Below are positions 35,675 to 45,345 of a stretch of 64,000 bases of DNA, piece after piece. The stretch's first letter is position 1. Each line of letters begins with the position of its first letter. Made by a program: the position numbers and the translations under genes. The DNA is taken from positions 22,671-86,670 of the forward strand of contig JAQZBN010000026.1 of NCBI GenBank assembly GCA_029238935.1, read 5' to 3'. Source of the DNA: Herbinix sp. (GTDB taxonomy: Bacteria > Bacillota > Clostridia > Lachnospirales > Lachnospiraceae). The notes beneath the pieces were generated by a model. It saw only the letters and a list, made by a program, of their open reading frames with translations, ran no database searches and was not told the origin of the DNA.

Positions 35675-36469
35675 ATGAAAGGGAACAGAATTGAATTGGG
35701 AATGGAAGCAGTAATCACTGCGGACGAGATTAAGATGATATTAGAACGATATCATATAGGGAAAAAACCTCTGGCTAAGTTACTTGGATGGGGGGAGACC
35801 ACCATCATTCGGTATATGGAAGGGGATATTCCTACGAATGAATACTCTCATAAACTAAAAGCAATTTTAGAAGATCCGGAATACTATTATGATATTCTTA
35901 TGAATCGGAAAGAAAGCTTAACAGGAGTTGCATTCAAAAAGAGCAAGAGAGCAGTATTATCCAAGATTATGTGCTCTAAGATTTATGTGGTAACCTATTA
36001 TTTAGCTAACAAATGCGATGCTGATATATGTGCAAGCTATTTACAGTATTTGTTGTATTATATCCAGGCTTTTTCATTGGCATTCTATGATAAGGAGATG
36101 TTCCAGGAAGAATGCGGCATTAACCTGAATAATATGCCTTATCAAAAATTATATAACAGTATGAAATGTTGCGGTATTAAAACATTGGATGCCTGTGATG
36201 AATATCTGAATGAAGAAGAAAAAGAGTTGATTGATTCCATTGATGATTGCTTTTCATGGTATGGACCTAAAGCATTACGAGCATTGACTGCTTATGAGAA
36301 ATCTATGTTAAAAATTTCACGAGATAAGAATAATAACAAGATTATTTCGAAGGATACAATCAAAGCTTACTTCAAAGATGTACTAACACAATATGGAATT
36401 AATGAGATTAAAGATATCGCAAAGTATCCAGATCAAAGGATCCATGAACTTAGAGAAATGAGTCTATAA
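35675..36469 (+). CDS. HTH plus SocA-like (Panacea/DUF4065) protein
   Basis: 264 residues. The N-terminal part (ITADEIKMILERYHIGKKPLAKLLGWGETTIIRYMEGDIP) is a helix-turn-helix of the XRE/MqsA kind. The second part (IYVVTYYLANKCDADICASYLQYLLYYIQAFSLAFYDKEMF) is the SocA-like Panacea fold used as antitoxin. The carboxyl end of about 60 residues is helical and unassigned. No toxin gene is adjacent: the upstream gene is a membrane protein and the downstream gene is TypA on the other strand. So either the toxin is elsewhere or the protein is a solitary regulator. Ribosome site AAGGGG precedes ATG 35675. Confidence 0.7.
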   Translation: MKGNRIELGMEAVITADEIKMILERYHIGKKPLAKLLGWGETTIIRYMEGDIPTNEYSHKLKAILEDPEYYYDILMNRKESLTGVAFKKSKRAVLSKIMCSKIYVVTYYLANKCDADICASYLQYLLYYIQAFSLAFYDKEMFQEECGINLNNMPYQKLYNSMKCCGIKTLDACDEYLNEEEKELIDSIDDCFSWYGPKALRALTAYEKSMLKISRDKNNNKIISKDTIKAYFKDVLTQYGINEIKDIAKYPDQRIHELREMSL

Positions 36470-36693
36470 CTTTATCTAAGATTGTTAATTAATTGACATA
36501 GTATTAATATTTACCAAATATCGATAGACAAATATGAGACAATAGTAACCTGCAGATAACTATGCTAGGAAAAGTTAGTGCACTAATTTACTTTATTAAA
36601 TCTCGTAATGAATGATTGAGCAGTATGAAATAATCAATAAATAATACGATGTAAAAGAAAAGAGCAGATACGCTTCGCTAATTAATTGATATC

Positions 36694-38526
36694 TTATTTA
36701 TTCTGACTATTTCTCTTTTCCCTCATTCTTAGGGTAGGGTCTAGAGTTTTCTTTCGAATACGTAAATTAACCGGAGTAACCTCCAATAATTCATCAGTAT
36801 CAATAAATTCTAGTGCTTGTTCAAGACTTAATATCTTAGGCGGTGATAATTTCAGAGAGTCATCGGAGCCGGAAGCACGAGTGTTTGTTAATTGCTTACG
36901 TTTACAAACATTAACCTCAATATCCTCTGCTTTACCATTTTGGCCTACAATCATACCGGAGTATACTTTAACACCAGCACCGATAAATAAAATACCACGT
37001 TCCTGTGCATTGAATAAACCATAGGTAACACTTTCGCCGGACTCAAAGGCAATTAAGCTTCCTTGTTTGCGATACTGGATATCACCTTTATAAGGGTCAT
37101 AACCGTCAAATAAGGTATTGATGATACCATTACCTTTGGTATCGGTTAAGAACTCACCACGATAACCAATTAAACCTCTGGCTGGAATGGAAAATTCCAT
37201 ACGGGTATATCCGGTACCGGATGCAGTCATACCGATTAATTCACCTTTTCTCTGGCCGAGCTTGTCTATTACGACGCCAACAAATTCTTCCGGAACATCG
37301 ATCATTGTATGCTCCATCGGTTCTAGTTTTTTGTCATTTTCATCATATTTATAAAGAACTTCCGCTTTACTTACAGAGAATTCATAACCTTCTCTACGCA
37401 TATTTTCTATTAATACGGAAAGATGAAGCTCACCACGTCCGGATACTTTAAAGCTTTCTGTTGTATCAGTTTCTTCTACACGAAGGCTGACATCGGTATT
37501 TAATTCACGCATCAGACGTTCTCTTAAATGTCTTGAGGTTACAAACTTTCCTTCGGTACCAGCCAGTGGACTGTCATTTACGTTAAAATACATGGCAATC
37601 GTAGGTTCAGAAATCTTCTGAAAAGGAATTGCATTTGGCTTTTCAGGAGAACAGATCGTATCACCGATGTGAATGTCAGCAATTCCGGAGATCGCTACGA
37701 TGGCTCCGATGGTAGCTTCTGAAACATCAACTTTTTTCAGACCATCAAATTCATAGAGCTTACTAATCTTAACCTTGACAAATTTATCCGGTTCATGGGC
37801 ATTTACCAGGACGGCGTCCTGATTTACTTTGATTGTACCATTGTCTACTTTACCAATACCAATTCTACCAACATATTCATTATAATCGATGGTACTGATT
37901 AGAACTTGAGTGCTTTCATTTGGATCACCTTCAGGAGCTGGTATATAATTGATAATAGTTTCAAAGAGGGGTTTCATATCAACTGGCTCCTCTTTGATAT
38001 CAAGGACTGCAACACCAGACTTAGCGGAAGCAAATACAAATGGACAGTCAAGCTGTTTTTCATCAGCATTTAATTCAATAAATAACTCCAATACTTCATC
38101 TATAACTTCGGTAGGTCTTGCTTCAGGGCGATCAATTTTATTAATACATACAATAACAGGTAAATCCAACTCTAATGCTTTTTTTAATACAAACTTTGTC
38201 TGTGGCATTGGTCCTTCGAAAGCATCGACTACCAGGACAACACCATTTACCATCTTAAGTACTCGTTCTACCTCGCCGCCGAAATCAGCATGGCCAGGAG
38301 TGTCTATAATATTAATCTTTATTCCGTCATAATGAACCGCAGTATTTTTTGATAAGATGGTGATTCCTCTTTCGCGTTCTAGGTCATTGGAATCCATTAC
38401 TCGCTCAACAACATTTTGGTTGGACCGGAATACACCGCTTTGCTTTAATAACTCATCAACCAGAGTGGTTTTACCATGGTCTACATGGGCTATAATGGCG
38501 ATGTTTCTTATATCCTCTCTTTTCAT
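36694..38526 (-). CDS. typA: Ribosome-associated GTPase TypA/BipA
   Basis: 610 residues. G1 AHVDHGKTTLVDEL, switch I RGITI, G3 DTPGHADFGGE, G4 NKIDRPEA, followed by domain 2, the EF-G-like domains with VEETDTTESFKVSGRGELHLSVL, EPMEHTMIDVPEEF and a C-terminal RKRKQLTNTRASGSDD typical of BipA. It helps large-subunit assembly and stress adaptation. Monocistronic; the neighbours are on the other strand. The upstream spacer 38527-38840 contains only AT-rich sequence and, near its end, a TTGACG..CGTCAA pair. Confidence 0.95.
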   Translation of the reverse strand: MKREDIRNIAIIAHVDHGKTTLVDELLKQSGVFRSNQNVVERVMDSNDLERERGITILSKNTAVHYDGIKINIIDTPGHADFGGEVERVLKMVNGVVLVVDAFEGPMPQTKFVLKKALELDLPVIVCINKIDRPEARPTEVIDEVLELFIELNADEKQLDCPFVFASAKSGVAVLDIKEEPVDMKPLFETIINYIPAPEGDPNESTQVLISTIDYNEYVGRIGIGKVDNGTIKVNQDAVLVNAHEPDKFVKVKISKLYEFDGLKKVDVSEATIGAIVAISGIADIHIGDTICSPEKPNAIPFQKISEPTIAMYFNVNDSPLAGTEGKFVTSRHLRERLMRELNTDVSLRVEETDTTESFKVSGRGELHLSVLIENMRREGYEFSVSKAEVLYKYDENDKKLEPMEHTMIDVPEEFVGVVIDKLGQRKGELIGMTASGTGYTRMEFSIPARGLIGYRGEFLTDTKGNGIINTLFDGYDPYKGDIQYRKQGSLIAFESGESVTYGLFNAQERGILFIGAGVKVYSGMIVGQNGKAEDIEVNVCKRKQLTNTRASGSDDSLKLSPPKILSLEQALEFIDTDELLEVTPVNLRIRKKTLDPTLRMREKRNSQNK

Positions 38527-38840
38527 TTATATAAATTCCCTTCTTTCTCGGACTTTAATCCGTATCTATCCATAACTTTTACATTGTAGCATAGGATATA
38601 ATATAAAATCAACGGAGGATGAAGAAAAAATACATAAAAAATTTCAATATATTTGTATAAAGTAACAAAAATTGGATATTTTTATAATATATGAATTTTT
38701 TTACTTCTAAAATATGGAAATTAGCATATATTTAATCATAGGTGAATGAAAGCTGTTTTTGACTAAACAGAGAATTTTACCCCACATTTTAGAGCAGATT
38801 GACGTAAAAGAAGCGTCAAGAGAGAAGGGAGAGGTACGAT

Positions 38841-39473
38841 ATGACAGATAAAGTATTTGATAACAATCAAGTAAGTATTGCAGGAGAGGTGATCAGTGAT
38901 TTCACGTTCAGTCATGATGTATTTGGAGAGGGATTCTATGTATTAGAGGTGGTTGTAAGCCGTCTAAGTAATTCCTATGATATGATACCAGTTATGGTTT
39001 CAGAACGTCTCATTGATGTAAAGGCTGATTATAAAGGTAAATTTGTAGAGGTATTGGGACAATTCAGGTCGTATAACCGACATGAGGAGAGTAAAAATAA
39101 ATTAGTGTTATCTGTTTTTGCACGAGAAATTAAAATATGCGATGAGTTATCCGAAAATGCTAAGCCAAATCATATATTCTTAGATGGTTTTGTATGTAAA
39201 CCTCCGATTTATCGTAAAACACCGTTGGGAAGAGAGATTGCTGATGTCTTATTAGCAGTAAACCGTCCATATGGAAAATCGGACTATATTCCTTGTATTT
39301 GCTGGGGACGTAACGCCAGATTCGCAGAAAGCTTTACCGTAGGCGGCCATGTCCAGATTTGGGGTAGAATTCAGAGCCGCGAATATCAGAAAAAGGTAAC
39401 GGATGCTGATTTTGAAAAGAGAGTCGCTTATGAAGTTTCGGTAAGTAAGCTGGAGTATTTAGAGGAATATTAA
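38841..39473 (+). CDS. Double OB-fold single-strand DNA-binding-like protein
   Basis: 210 residues. Two OB-type halves can be seen: NNQVSIAGEVISDFTFSH ... GFYVLEVVV ... VEVLGQFRSYN at the N-terminus and PNHIFLDGFVCKPPIYRKTPLGREIADVLLAVNR ... YIPCICWGRNARFAESFTVGGHVQIWGRIQS in the second half, which matches the SSB core (I.L.G.v...P..r.TP.G...a...lAv.r....d.I.c..wg..A). It is not the main SSB, which is shorter and has an acidic tail; the C-terminus here ends in EYLEEY. Role in DNA repair or plasmid biology is unknown. The terminator at 39526 closes the unit. Confidence 0.75.
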   Translation: MTDKVFDNNQVSIAGEVISDFTFSHDVFGEGFYVLEVVVSRLSNSYDMIPVMVSERLIDVKADYKGKFVEVLGQFRSYNRHEESKNKLVLSVFAREIKICDELSENAKPNHIFLDGFVCKPPIYRKTPLGREIADVLLAVNRPYGKSDYIPCICWGRNARFAESFTVGGHVQIWGRIQSREYQKKVTDADFEKRVAYEVSVSKLEYLEEY

Positions 39474-39525
39474 AAAGATTAGAATAGTTCTTTGAACATA
39501 GTATTTTTGAAACTGTGATATTTTA

Positions 39526-39587
39526 TTCAAGTGTCATGACGGAGCAGATCATCCCTTGGTCTGTTTCCTCAGGATACTTGAATTTTT
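39526..39587 (+). terminator. Terminator after the OB-fold gene
   Basis: TTCAAGT (39526-39532) with ACTTGAA (39576-39582), inner CAGA/TCTG and GGA/TTCC pairs, then TTTTT. Confidence 0.8.
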
Positions 39588-39623
39588 CATGTTATAGAAC
39601 CATGAATCCTTCATTTTTGTCTA

Positions 39624-39652
39624 TTGACAAGCATTTTATCTAATGATAAGAT
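39624..39652 (+). promoter_or_regulatory. Promoter of the lysine-riboswitch dapA transcript
   Basis: TTGACA (39624-39629), 17 bases, TAAGAT (39647-39652), about 30 bases before the aptamer. Confidence 0.82.
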
Positions 39653-39684
39653 AAGACTACGAATTTGAGTGAAAAACAATATAA

Positions 39685-39855
39685 CTTATGGTAGAGGTGC
39701 ATTGCTTATCAGTAGGCAGCGGGATATGACAGACATAGATGAACGCAGCCGAAAGGAAACAATGCCGAAGTGATAATAATTCTGTATTATTATTGCTGGT
39801 CATACGGTAAAGAACTCTATGACTGTCATCAAGAAATTGATGGAGCGCTGCCTAA
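39685..39855 (+). promoter_or_regulatory. Lysine riboswitch (L box)
   Basis: Conserved L-box blocks in order: GGTAGAGGTGC, AGTA, GGGA, GCAGCCGAAAGG, GCCGAAG, GCTGG, TGACTG, GGAGCGCTGCC. P1 pairs GGTAG (39690-39694) with CTGCC (39848-39852). A further helix CTAAAGAAT (39852-39860)/ATTCTTTAG (39906-39914) and the terminator follow, so it works by premature termination when lysine is plentiful. It controls dapA and probably dapB. Confidence 0.95.
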
Positions 39856-39915
39856 AGAATGTTTTACTGTTTACAAGCATTTTTATTATATGCTATCTAG
39901 CAGATATTCTTTAGC

Positions 39916-39940
39916 GTCGACTCTGTAGTCGACTTTTTTT
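39916..39940 (+). terminator. Riboswitch-controlled terminator
   Basis: GTCGACT-CTGT-AGTCGAC followed by TTTTTTT, 87 bases before the dapA ATG. Confidence 0.92.
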
Positions 39941-40026
39941 ACGTATTCCAACAGTCAGGATGTACAACTTAACATAAGAAAATCGTATGGTAACCTATTC
40001 ATATTTCATTTTGGAGGTGTCTGAAC

Positions 40027-40920
40027 ATGGCAATTTTTAAGGGAGCAGGCGTAGCAATTGTTACACCATTTACAGAGAATATGGAAGTTGATTATGAGAA
40101 GCTTGGTGAAATCATAGAATATCAGATAGCAAATGGTACGGACAGTATTATCATCTGCGGAACAACCGGTGAAGCTTCTACGTTAAGTCACGAAGAACAT
40201 TTAGAATGTATCAAATATACAGTGGAAAAAGTAAATAAACGTATTCCTGTAATCGCAGGAACGGGATCGAATTCAACAGAAACTGCTATTTATCTCTCAA
40301 AGGAAGCAGAGAGTTACGGAGCAGACGGTCTTTTATTAGTTACCCCTTATTACAATAAAGCAACACAAAAGGGATTGATTGCTCATTTTACTGCTGTAGC
40401 AAATTCGGTAAATCTACCTATTATATTATATAATGTTCCGGGAAGAACAGGATGTAATATCCTACCACAAACATTGGCAACGCTGGTAAAAGAGGTTGAT
40501 AATATTGTAGGTGTAAAAGAAGCCAGCGGTAACATTGCTCAGATCGCTGAGATTATGCAATTAACCGGTGGAAATATTGATTTGTATTCCGGTTGTGATG
40601 AGATGATTGTCCCCGTTCTTTCCCTGGGTGGTTCCGGAGTTATTAGTGTATTATCTAATATTGCACCAAAGCAGACCCACGATATAGTTGAAAAATATCT
40701 GGAAGGTGATACAAAGGGAAGTTTGTCATTACAATTAGAATACCTTCCGGTCATTAATGCACTGTTCTGTGAGGTTAATCCTATTCCGATTAAGAAAGCA
40801 ATGAATTTAATGGGCTTTGGGGTAGGACCTTTAAGAATGCCACTCACTGAGATGGAACCTGCTAATGCAGACCGTTTATGGAAGGCATTAAAGGATAGTG
40901 GATTGGATAAAATAAACTAA
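40027..40920 (+). CDS. dapA: 4-hydroxy-tetrahydrodipicolinate synthase
   Basis: 297 residues. TIM-barrel DapA with the pyruvate-binding region GTTGEASTL, the catalytic Tyr in LLVTPYYNKATQ, the Schiff-base Lys in VGVKEASGNI and GRTGCNI. It condenses pyruvate with aspartate semialdehyde, the first committed step to lysine, diaminopimelate and, in the mother cell, dipicolinate. It follows the lysine riboswitch and is followed after 60 bases by dapB. Ribosome site TTGGAGGTG precedes ATG 40027. Confidence 0.97.
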   Translation: MAIFKGAGVAIVTPFTENMEVDYEKLGEIIEYQIANGTDSIIICGTTGEASTLSHEEHLECIKYTVEKVNKRIPVIAGTGSNSTETAIYLSKEAESYGADGLLLVTPYYNKATQKGLIAHFTAVANSVNLPIILYNVPGRTGCNILPQTLATLVKEVDNIVGVKEASGNIAQIAEIMQLTGGNIDLYSGCDEMIVPVLSLGGSGVISVLSNIAPKQTHDIVEKYLEGDTKGSLSLQLEYLPVINALFCEVNPIPIKKAMNLMGFGVGPLRMPLTEMEPANADRLWKALKDSGLDKIN

Positions 40921-40980
40921 TGTATTAACTAGATTGGCGATAGAATATGTTTTTAAGAGCAGTTAATAAGGAGGAAGCAT

Positions 40981-41736
40981 ATGACGAATATCATTTTACG
41001 GGGTTGTAATGGCAAGATGGGACAAGTAATTACAGAAATGGTGGATGCAGATGATAACGTGGTTATCGTAGCTGGTATTGATATCTCCCTTGAGCGGATT
41101 AATAAATATCCGGTTTATCAAAGCTTCTCCCAATGTAATGTGAAAGCAGATGTTATTATCGATTTTTCGTCCCCGAAGGGTGTGGAGGAGATGCTTCAAT
41201 TTGCTATAGAACGCGGAGTTGGTATCGTTTTATGTACCACTGGTTTTACGAAGGAGCAATTACAGCTGATTGAAGAAGCATCCTATAGAATCCCAATATT
41301 AAAGTCAGCCAATATGTCTATGGGAATCAATTTAATATCCAAATTGATCAAGGAAGCGGCGAGGATTTTATCCGAAGCTGATTTTGACATAGAAATTGTA
41401 GAACGTCATCACAACCGTAAAGTCGATGCTCCATCCGGAACAGCCTTAGCCCTTGCCGATGCAATGAACGAAGCATTGAGCAATCAGTTCAACTACAAAT
41501 ATGATCGTTCTACAGAACGAGTTCAACGAGATAAGAAGGAAATTGGCATCTCAGCAGTCAGAGGTGGAACTATCGTAGGAGAACATGAGGTTATCTTTGC
41601 TGGTACCGATGAAGTAATTGAGATTAAGCACATCGCTTATTCCAAAGCAATTTTTGCAAAGGGAGCAGTGCAGGCAGCTAAGTTTTTACCAAGTCAGCCA
41701 GCCGGTTTTTATCAAATGAGTGATATGATAGGATAA
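40981..41736 (+). CDS. dapB: 4-hydroxy-tetrahydrodipicolinate reductase
   Basis: 251 residues. Rossmann motif RGCNGKMGQVI at the N-terminus, VIIDFSSPKGVEEML, CTTGFTKEQL, SANMSMGINL and the substrate loop EIVERHHNRKVDAPSGTAL (catalytic His and Lys). It reduces the DapA product with NAD(P)H. With dapA it forms a two-gene operon under lysine control. AATAAGGAGGAAG precedes the ATG. Confidence 0.96.
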   Translation: MTNIILRGCNGKMGQVITEMVDADDNVVIVAGIDISLERINKYPVYQSFSQCNVKADVIIDFSSPKGVEEMLQFAIERGVGIVLCTTGFTKEQLQLIEEASYRIPILKSANMSMGINLISKLIKEAARILSEADFDIEIVERHHNRKVDAPSGTALALADAMNEALSNQFNYKYDRSTERVQRDKKEIGISAVRGGTIVGEHEVIFAGTDEVIEIKHIAYSKAIFAKGAVQAAKFLPSQPAGFYQMSDMIG

Positions 41737-41762
41737 GATATAAAATTATAACAAATAAAGGT

Positions 41763-41838
41763 AGGATGTTGTATAATGATTGGTGGTAAGTATCGGTTTG
41801 ATACCGACAAATACCGGATCAGAAACAACATCCTTTTT
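41763..41838 (+). terminator. Terminator after dapB
   Basis: AGGATGTTGT (41763-41772) with ACAACATCCT (41825-41834), inner TCGG/CCGA hairpin, then TTTTT. Confidence 0.75.
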
Positions 41839-41984
41839 GTATATATTAATACAATGAATTTGTGTATTAGGAAGTGCTTTGTTATGAATCAATAAGAAAT
41901 AAAAGAAAATGTAATTTGTTCACAAAATTTTCGTAATTTTTTAGTATGATGAATCTAATTGAATATTTAAAGGAGGAGACTATT

Positions 41985-43013
41985 TTGATTGAGGTAAAAA
42001 ATTTGGTAAAACGTTATGGTAATCATACTGCAGTGGACCACTTATCCTTTACCGTTGAAAAGGGGCAAATTCTAGGTTTTTTGGGTCCTAACGGTGCAGG
42101 TAAGTCAACAACAATGAATATCATAACCGGTTATATTTCAGCAACGGAGGGAACGGTAACAATCAATGGTTTAGATGTATTTGATCAGCCGGAGGAGGTA
42201 AAGAAGTTAATCGGCTATCTTCCGGAGAATCCACCTCTCTATCCTGATATGACCGTGAAGGAATATCTGAACTTTGTAGCAGATATTAAGAAGGTGAAAA
42301 AGCAGGAAAAAGCAAAGATGGTAGAAGGAGTCATGAATGCTACCAAGATTACCCCGATGGCAGAGAGACTTATTAAGCATTTATCGAAAGGATATAAGCA
42401 AAGAGTAGGATTAGCTCAAGCTATTATGGGATATCCGGAACTCATCATACTAGACGAACCAACCGTAGGCTTAGATCCGAAACAGATCATTGAAATAAGA
42501 GATTTAATTAAGGAATTGAGTAAAAAACACACCATTATTTTAAGTTCACATATTATGCAGGAAGTTAGTGCAGTATGTGATACCGTCATGATTATTGACC
42601 AAGGTAAGTTAATCATTAGTGATAAACCGGCTAACTTAAGTGAGCACCTTGGTTCAACCGGAAGTATCCGATTGTCCATCCGTGGAGAGGAGCAAAAGAT
42701 TACGTCAATCTTAAATCGTATGGAAAAGGTAAAAAAACTGGATAAGAGAGCTTCAGAGCACCCGGGTATCGTGGAACTTACAGTATATTGCAAGGAAGAA
42801 GACGACATCAGAGAAGATATTTTCTTTGCTATGAGCGATGCAAAATGTCCAATTCTTGAAATGCAGTCAGTAAAGATGAGTCTGGAAGATATCTTCCTTA
42901 AAGTTACCAATACGAGTGGACAAGAGTCCAAGAAGAATAAAAATAAGAAACAGGTTCAACAGGAAGAACAAAATATCGATGAGGAGGAAAGTGAAGATGC
43001 TGGCAATTTATAA
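41985..43013 (+). CDS. ABC transporter ATP-binding protein (GldA-like), TTG start
   Basis: 342 residues from TTG 41985: AAAGGAGGAG stands eight bases before it, whereas the in-frame ATG at 41946 has no ribosome site. The protein then begins MIEVKNLVKRYGNH, the canonical start of the family. Walker A GPNGAGKST, signature LSKGYKQRVGLAQ, Walker B LIILDEPTVGLDP, H-loop SSHIMQEV. The last 90 residues carry a C-terminal extension ending in a charged Lys/Glu tail. It energises the permease encoded by the overlapping gene. The set (ATPase, permease, GldG-like, DUF4340) resembles gliding-type ABC systems, here of unknown cargo. Confidence 0.88.
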   Translation: MIEVKNLVKRYGNHTAVDHLSFTVEKGQILGFLGPNGAGKSTTMNIITGYISATEGTVTINGLDVFDQPEEVKKLIGYLPENPPLYPDMTVKEYLNFVADIKKVKKQEKAKMVEGVMNATKITPMAERLIKHLSKGYKQRVGLAQAIMGYPELIILDEPTVGLDPKQIIEIRDLIKELSKKHTIILSSHIMQEVSAVCDTVMIIDQGKLIISDKPANLSEHLGSTGSIRLSIRGEEQKITSILNRMEKVKKLDKRASEHPGIVELTVYCKEEDDIREDIFFAMSDAKCPILEMQSVKMSLEDIFLKVTNTSGQESKKNKNKKQVQQEEQNIDEEESEDAGNL

Positions 43014-43860
43014 AAAAGAGTTACGATCTTATTTTACATCGATGATAGGATATGTATTTATAGCATTCTTTCTAGTTATCATCGGACTATATTTTGTAAT
43101 TAATAATTTTATTATGGGGTATGCCAATTTCGAGTATGTACTTTCCGGAGTATCCTTCATCTTTATTCTACTGGTTCCGCTTTTAACGATGCGTTTGATC
43201 GCAGAGGAGAATAAACAAAAAACGGATCAACTATTACTTACTTCACCGTTGTCAGCAAATTCAATTATATTAGGAAAATTCTTAGCTGTACTGACGATCT
43301 TTATGATTGTTATTGCGGTGACCTGTACATTCCCACTGATTATTAAGCAGTACGGAGTTGTTCCAATGGCATCTGCTTATTCCGCACTAGTCGGATTTAC
43401 TTTACTAGGTGCAGCATACTTAGCCTTAGGTCTTTTTATCTCCTCCTTGACAGAAAGTCAAGTGGTAGCAGCAGTAATCACATTTATTACCTTTTTATTA
43501 ACCTTCCTTATGGATTCGATCGCATCGGTGTTACCAACTGATAATAAATCCGCTTGGGTCATTTTTTCCGTATTGCTCTTAGTGATTTGCGTAATTGTAC
43601 ATCAAATGATGCATAATTTAACGGTTACAGTGGGTATTGCTTTCGTCGGCGAGGTTGCTTTAACTGCGATCTACTTAGTAAAGCCGACCTTGTTTGACGG
43701 TTTAGTGGTTTACGTGTTTAATTGGTTTTCTGTACTTACCCGTTTTGATAGCTTCACGATGGGAATCTTTGATTTAACCAATGTGGTTTATTACTTAAGT
43801 ATTATATTTATCTTTTTATTTTTAAGCGTACAATCACTGAAGAAAAAGAGATGGAGCTAG
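42997..43860 (+). CDS. ABC-2 type permease (GldF-like)
   Basis: 287 residues. Start ATG 42997 follows GAGGAGGAA and overlaps the ATPase gene by 17 bases. Six membrane segments; the family marks LAIYKKELRSYFTSMIGYVFIAFF, LIAEENKQKTDQLLLTSPLS and ILGKFLAVL are seen. It pairs with the ATPase just upstream to export or move an unknown substrate across the membrane. Confidence 0.88.
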   Translation: MLAIYKKELRSYFTSMIGYVFIAFFLVIIGLYFVINNFIMGYANFEYVLSGVSFIFILLVPLLTMRLIAEENKQKTDQLLLTSPLSANSIILGKFLAVLTIFMIVIAVTCTFPLIIKQYGVVPMASAYSALVGFTLLGAAYLALGLFISSLTESQVVAAVITFITFLLTFLMDSIASVLPTDNKSAWVIFSVLLLVICVIVHQMMHNLTVTVGIAFVGEVALTAIYLVKPTLFDGLVVYVFNWFSVLTRFDSFTMGIFDLTNVVYYLSIIFIFLFLSVQSLKKKRWS

Positions 43861-43878
43861 GGAAAGGAGAACGATAAA

Positions 43879-45345
43879 ATGAACGATTTAATGAAAAATG
43901 ATGATAAAGATAAAAGCTTTTTCGGCAAGATCAAGGCGTCCTTTTCCGGTAGAAAATTCAAGAGTGGAGCCTATGTTACAATGGTATCCTTAATCACAGT
44001 TGTCATTGTACTGGTGATAAATCTATTTGTTACAAAACTTGATCTGAAACTGGATGTCAGCAAAGAAGGTATGTATACCTTAACTGATGAGACGAAGGAA
44101 CTGGCAAAGACAATCAAAGATGATATTACGATTTATTATCTTGTACAGGCTGGTAATGAATCAGATATCTTTAAGAAAATAGTTGAGAAATATGAGACTC
44201 TTTCTTCTAATATAAAAGTAGAAAGCAAGGATCCGGTATTATACCCTAATTTTGCATCTGAATTTGTAGAGGAGGAAGTAACTGAGAATAGTATCATCGT
44301 TGTGAACAATACCAATGGCAGAGCAAAGTATGTGGACAACAGTGATATGATTATTTCAGAAATGGACTACAACACCTATCAATCCTATACCAGTGCAATT
44401 GACGTAGAGGGACAGATTTCAGCGGCATTACAATATGTTACTGATACAAATCTTCCAATGATGTATATTCTTGGAGGACATGGAGAAATAGAGCTTGGTG
44501 ATACAGTAACGAAGGCATTAGAAAAACAAAATGTTACTACCAAAGCATTAAATACCATGACTGAAGGAAAAATACCGGAGGACTGTGCTGTTCTATTAAT
44601 CAATGGACCTCAGTATGATCTTACCGAAGATGAAGTAACGTTAATTAAGGATTATATGGCAGCAGGCGGAGATGTGATTATTACGCTGGATTACACTGCT
44701 GAAAAATTAGCAAACTTTAATTCATTATTAGAATATAACGGAATTGATGTTCTAGAAGGTATCGTATTTGAAGCAGAAGCTGGATATTACATGGCAAACT
44801 ACGCAAATTACTTAGCTCCAAAGTTGGAAAGCCATGAACTTACAAGTGATATTAAGAGTGATAAAAAATATGTAATCGCACCTGGTGCATCAGGTCTTGC
44901 AATTCTTGACAACACAAGAAGTTCATTAACCGTTACACCATTACTTACAACCTCTGATAAAGCATATTCTAAAATCAATACGAATCCATCTACAGCTTCC
45001 AAAGAGGAAGGGGATATTGAAGGACCATTTTATATAGGAGCAATAGCTACCGATACCTATGACAATGTTACATCAAATATGGTGGTTTATTCCTCTGCTT
45101 ACCTTTTAGACGAAGGTATGACATCCATATCATCAGCTGGAAATCTAGATCTTTTCTTAAATACAGTTAATTACCTGTCAGGAAAGGAAAGTACCTTATC
45201 GATCCGTACTAGAAGTGTACAACAGGAACAGTTAAGCGTGACAGCAGGAAGCTTTTATCTTTGGGGTGCTCTTTTAGTCGTAATTTTACCTGCATGTATT
45301 ATTGTTGTCGGTATTGTTGTGGTAGTTAGAAGGAGGAAGAGATAA
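43879..45345 (+). CDS. GldG-family ABC transporter auxiliary protein
   Basis: 488 residues. An N-terminal membrane segment (YVTMVSLITVVIVLVINLFV) and a C-terminal one (LWGALLVVILPACIIVVGIVVVV) bracket an extracytoplasmic GldG/IFT52-like domain (KLDLKLDVSKEGMYTLTDETKEL, MYILGGHGEIELG, VITLDYTAEKL). The C-terminus ends in a basic tail RRRKR. It shares the operon with the ABC pair upstream and overlaps DUF4340 by one base (TAATG). Function in secretion or envelope assembly is inferred only. Confidence 0.88.
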   Translation: MNDLMKNDDKDKSFFGKIKASFSGRKFKSGAYVTMVSLITVVIVLVINLFVTKLDLKLDVSKEGMYTLTDETKELAKTIKDDITIYYLVQAGNESDIFKKIVEKYETLSSNIKVESKDPVLYPNFASEFVEEEVTENSIIVVNNTNGRAKYVDNSDMIISEMDYNTYQSYTSAIDVEGQISAALQYVTDTNLPMMYILGGHGEIELGDTVTKALEKQNVTTKALNTMTEGKIPEDCAVLLINGPQYDLTEDEVTLIKDYMAAGGDVIITLDYTAEKLANFNSLLEYNGIDVLEGIVFEAEAGYYMANYANYLAPKLESHELTSDIKSDKKYVIAPGASGLAILDNTRSSLTVTPLLTTSDKAYSKINTNPSTASKEEGDIEGPFYIGAIATDTYDNVTSNMVVYSSAYLLDEGMTSISSAGNLDLFLNTVNYLSGKESTLSIRTRSVQQEQLSVTAGSFYLWGALLVVILPACIIVVGIVVVVRRRKR

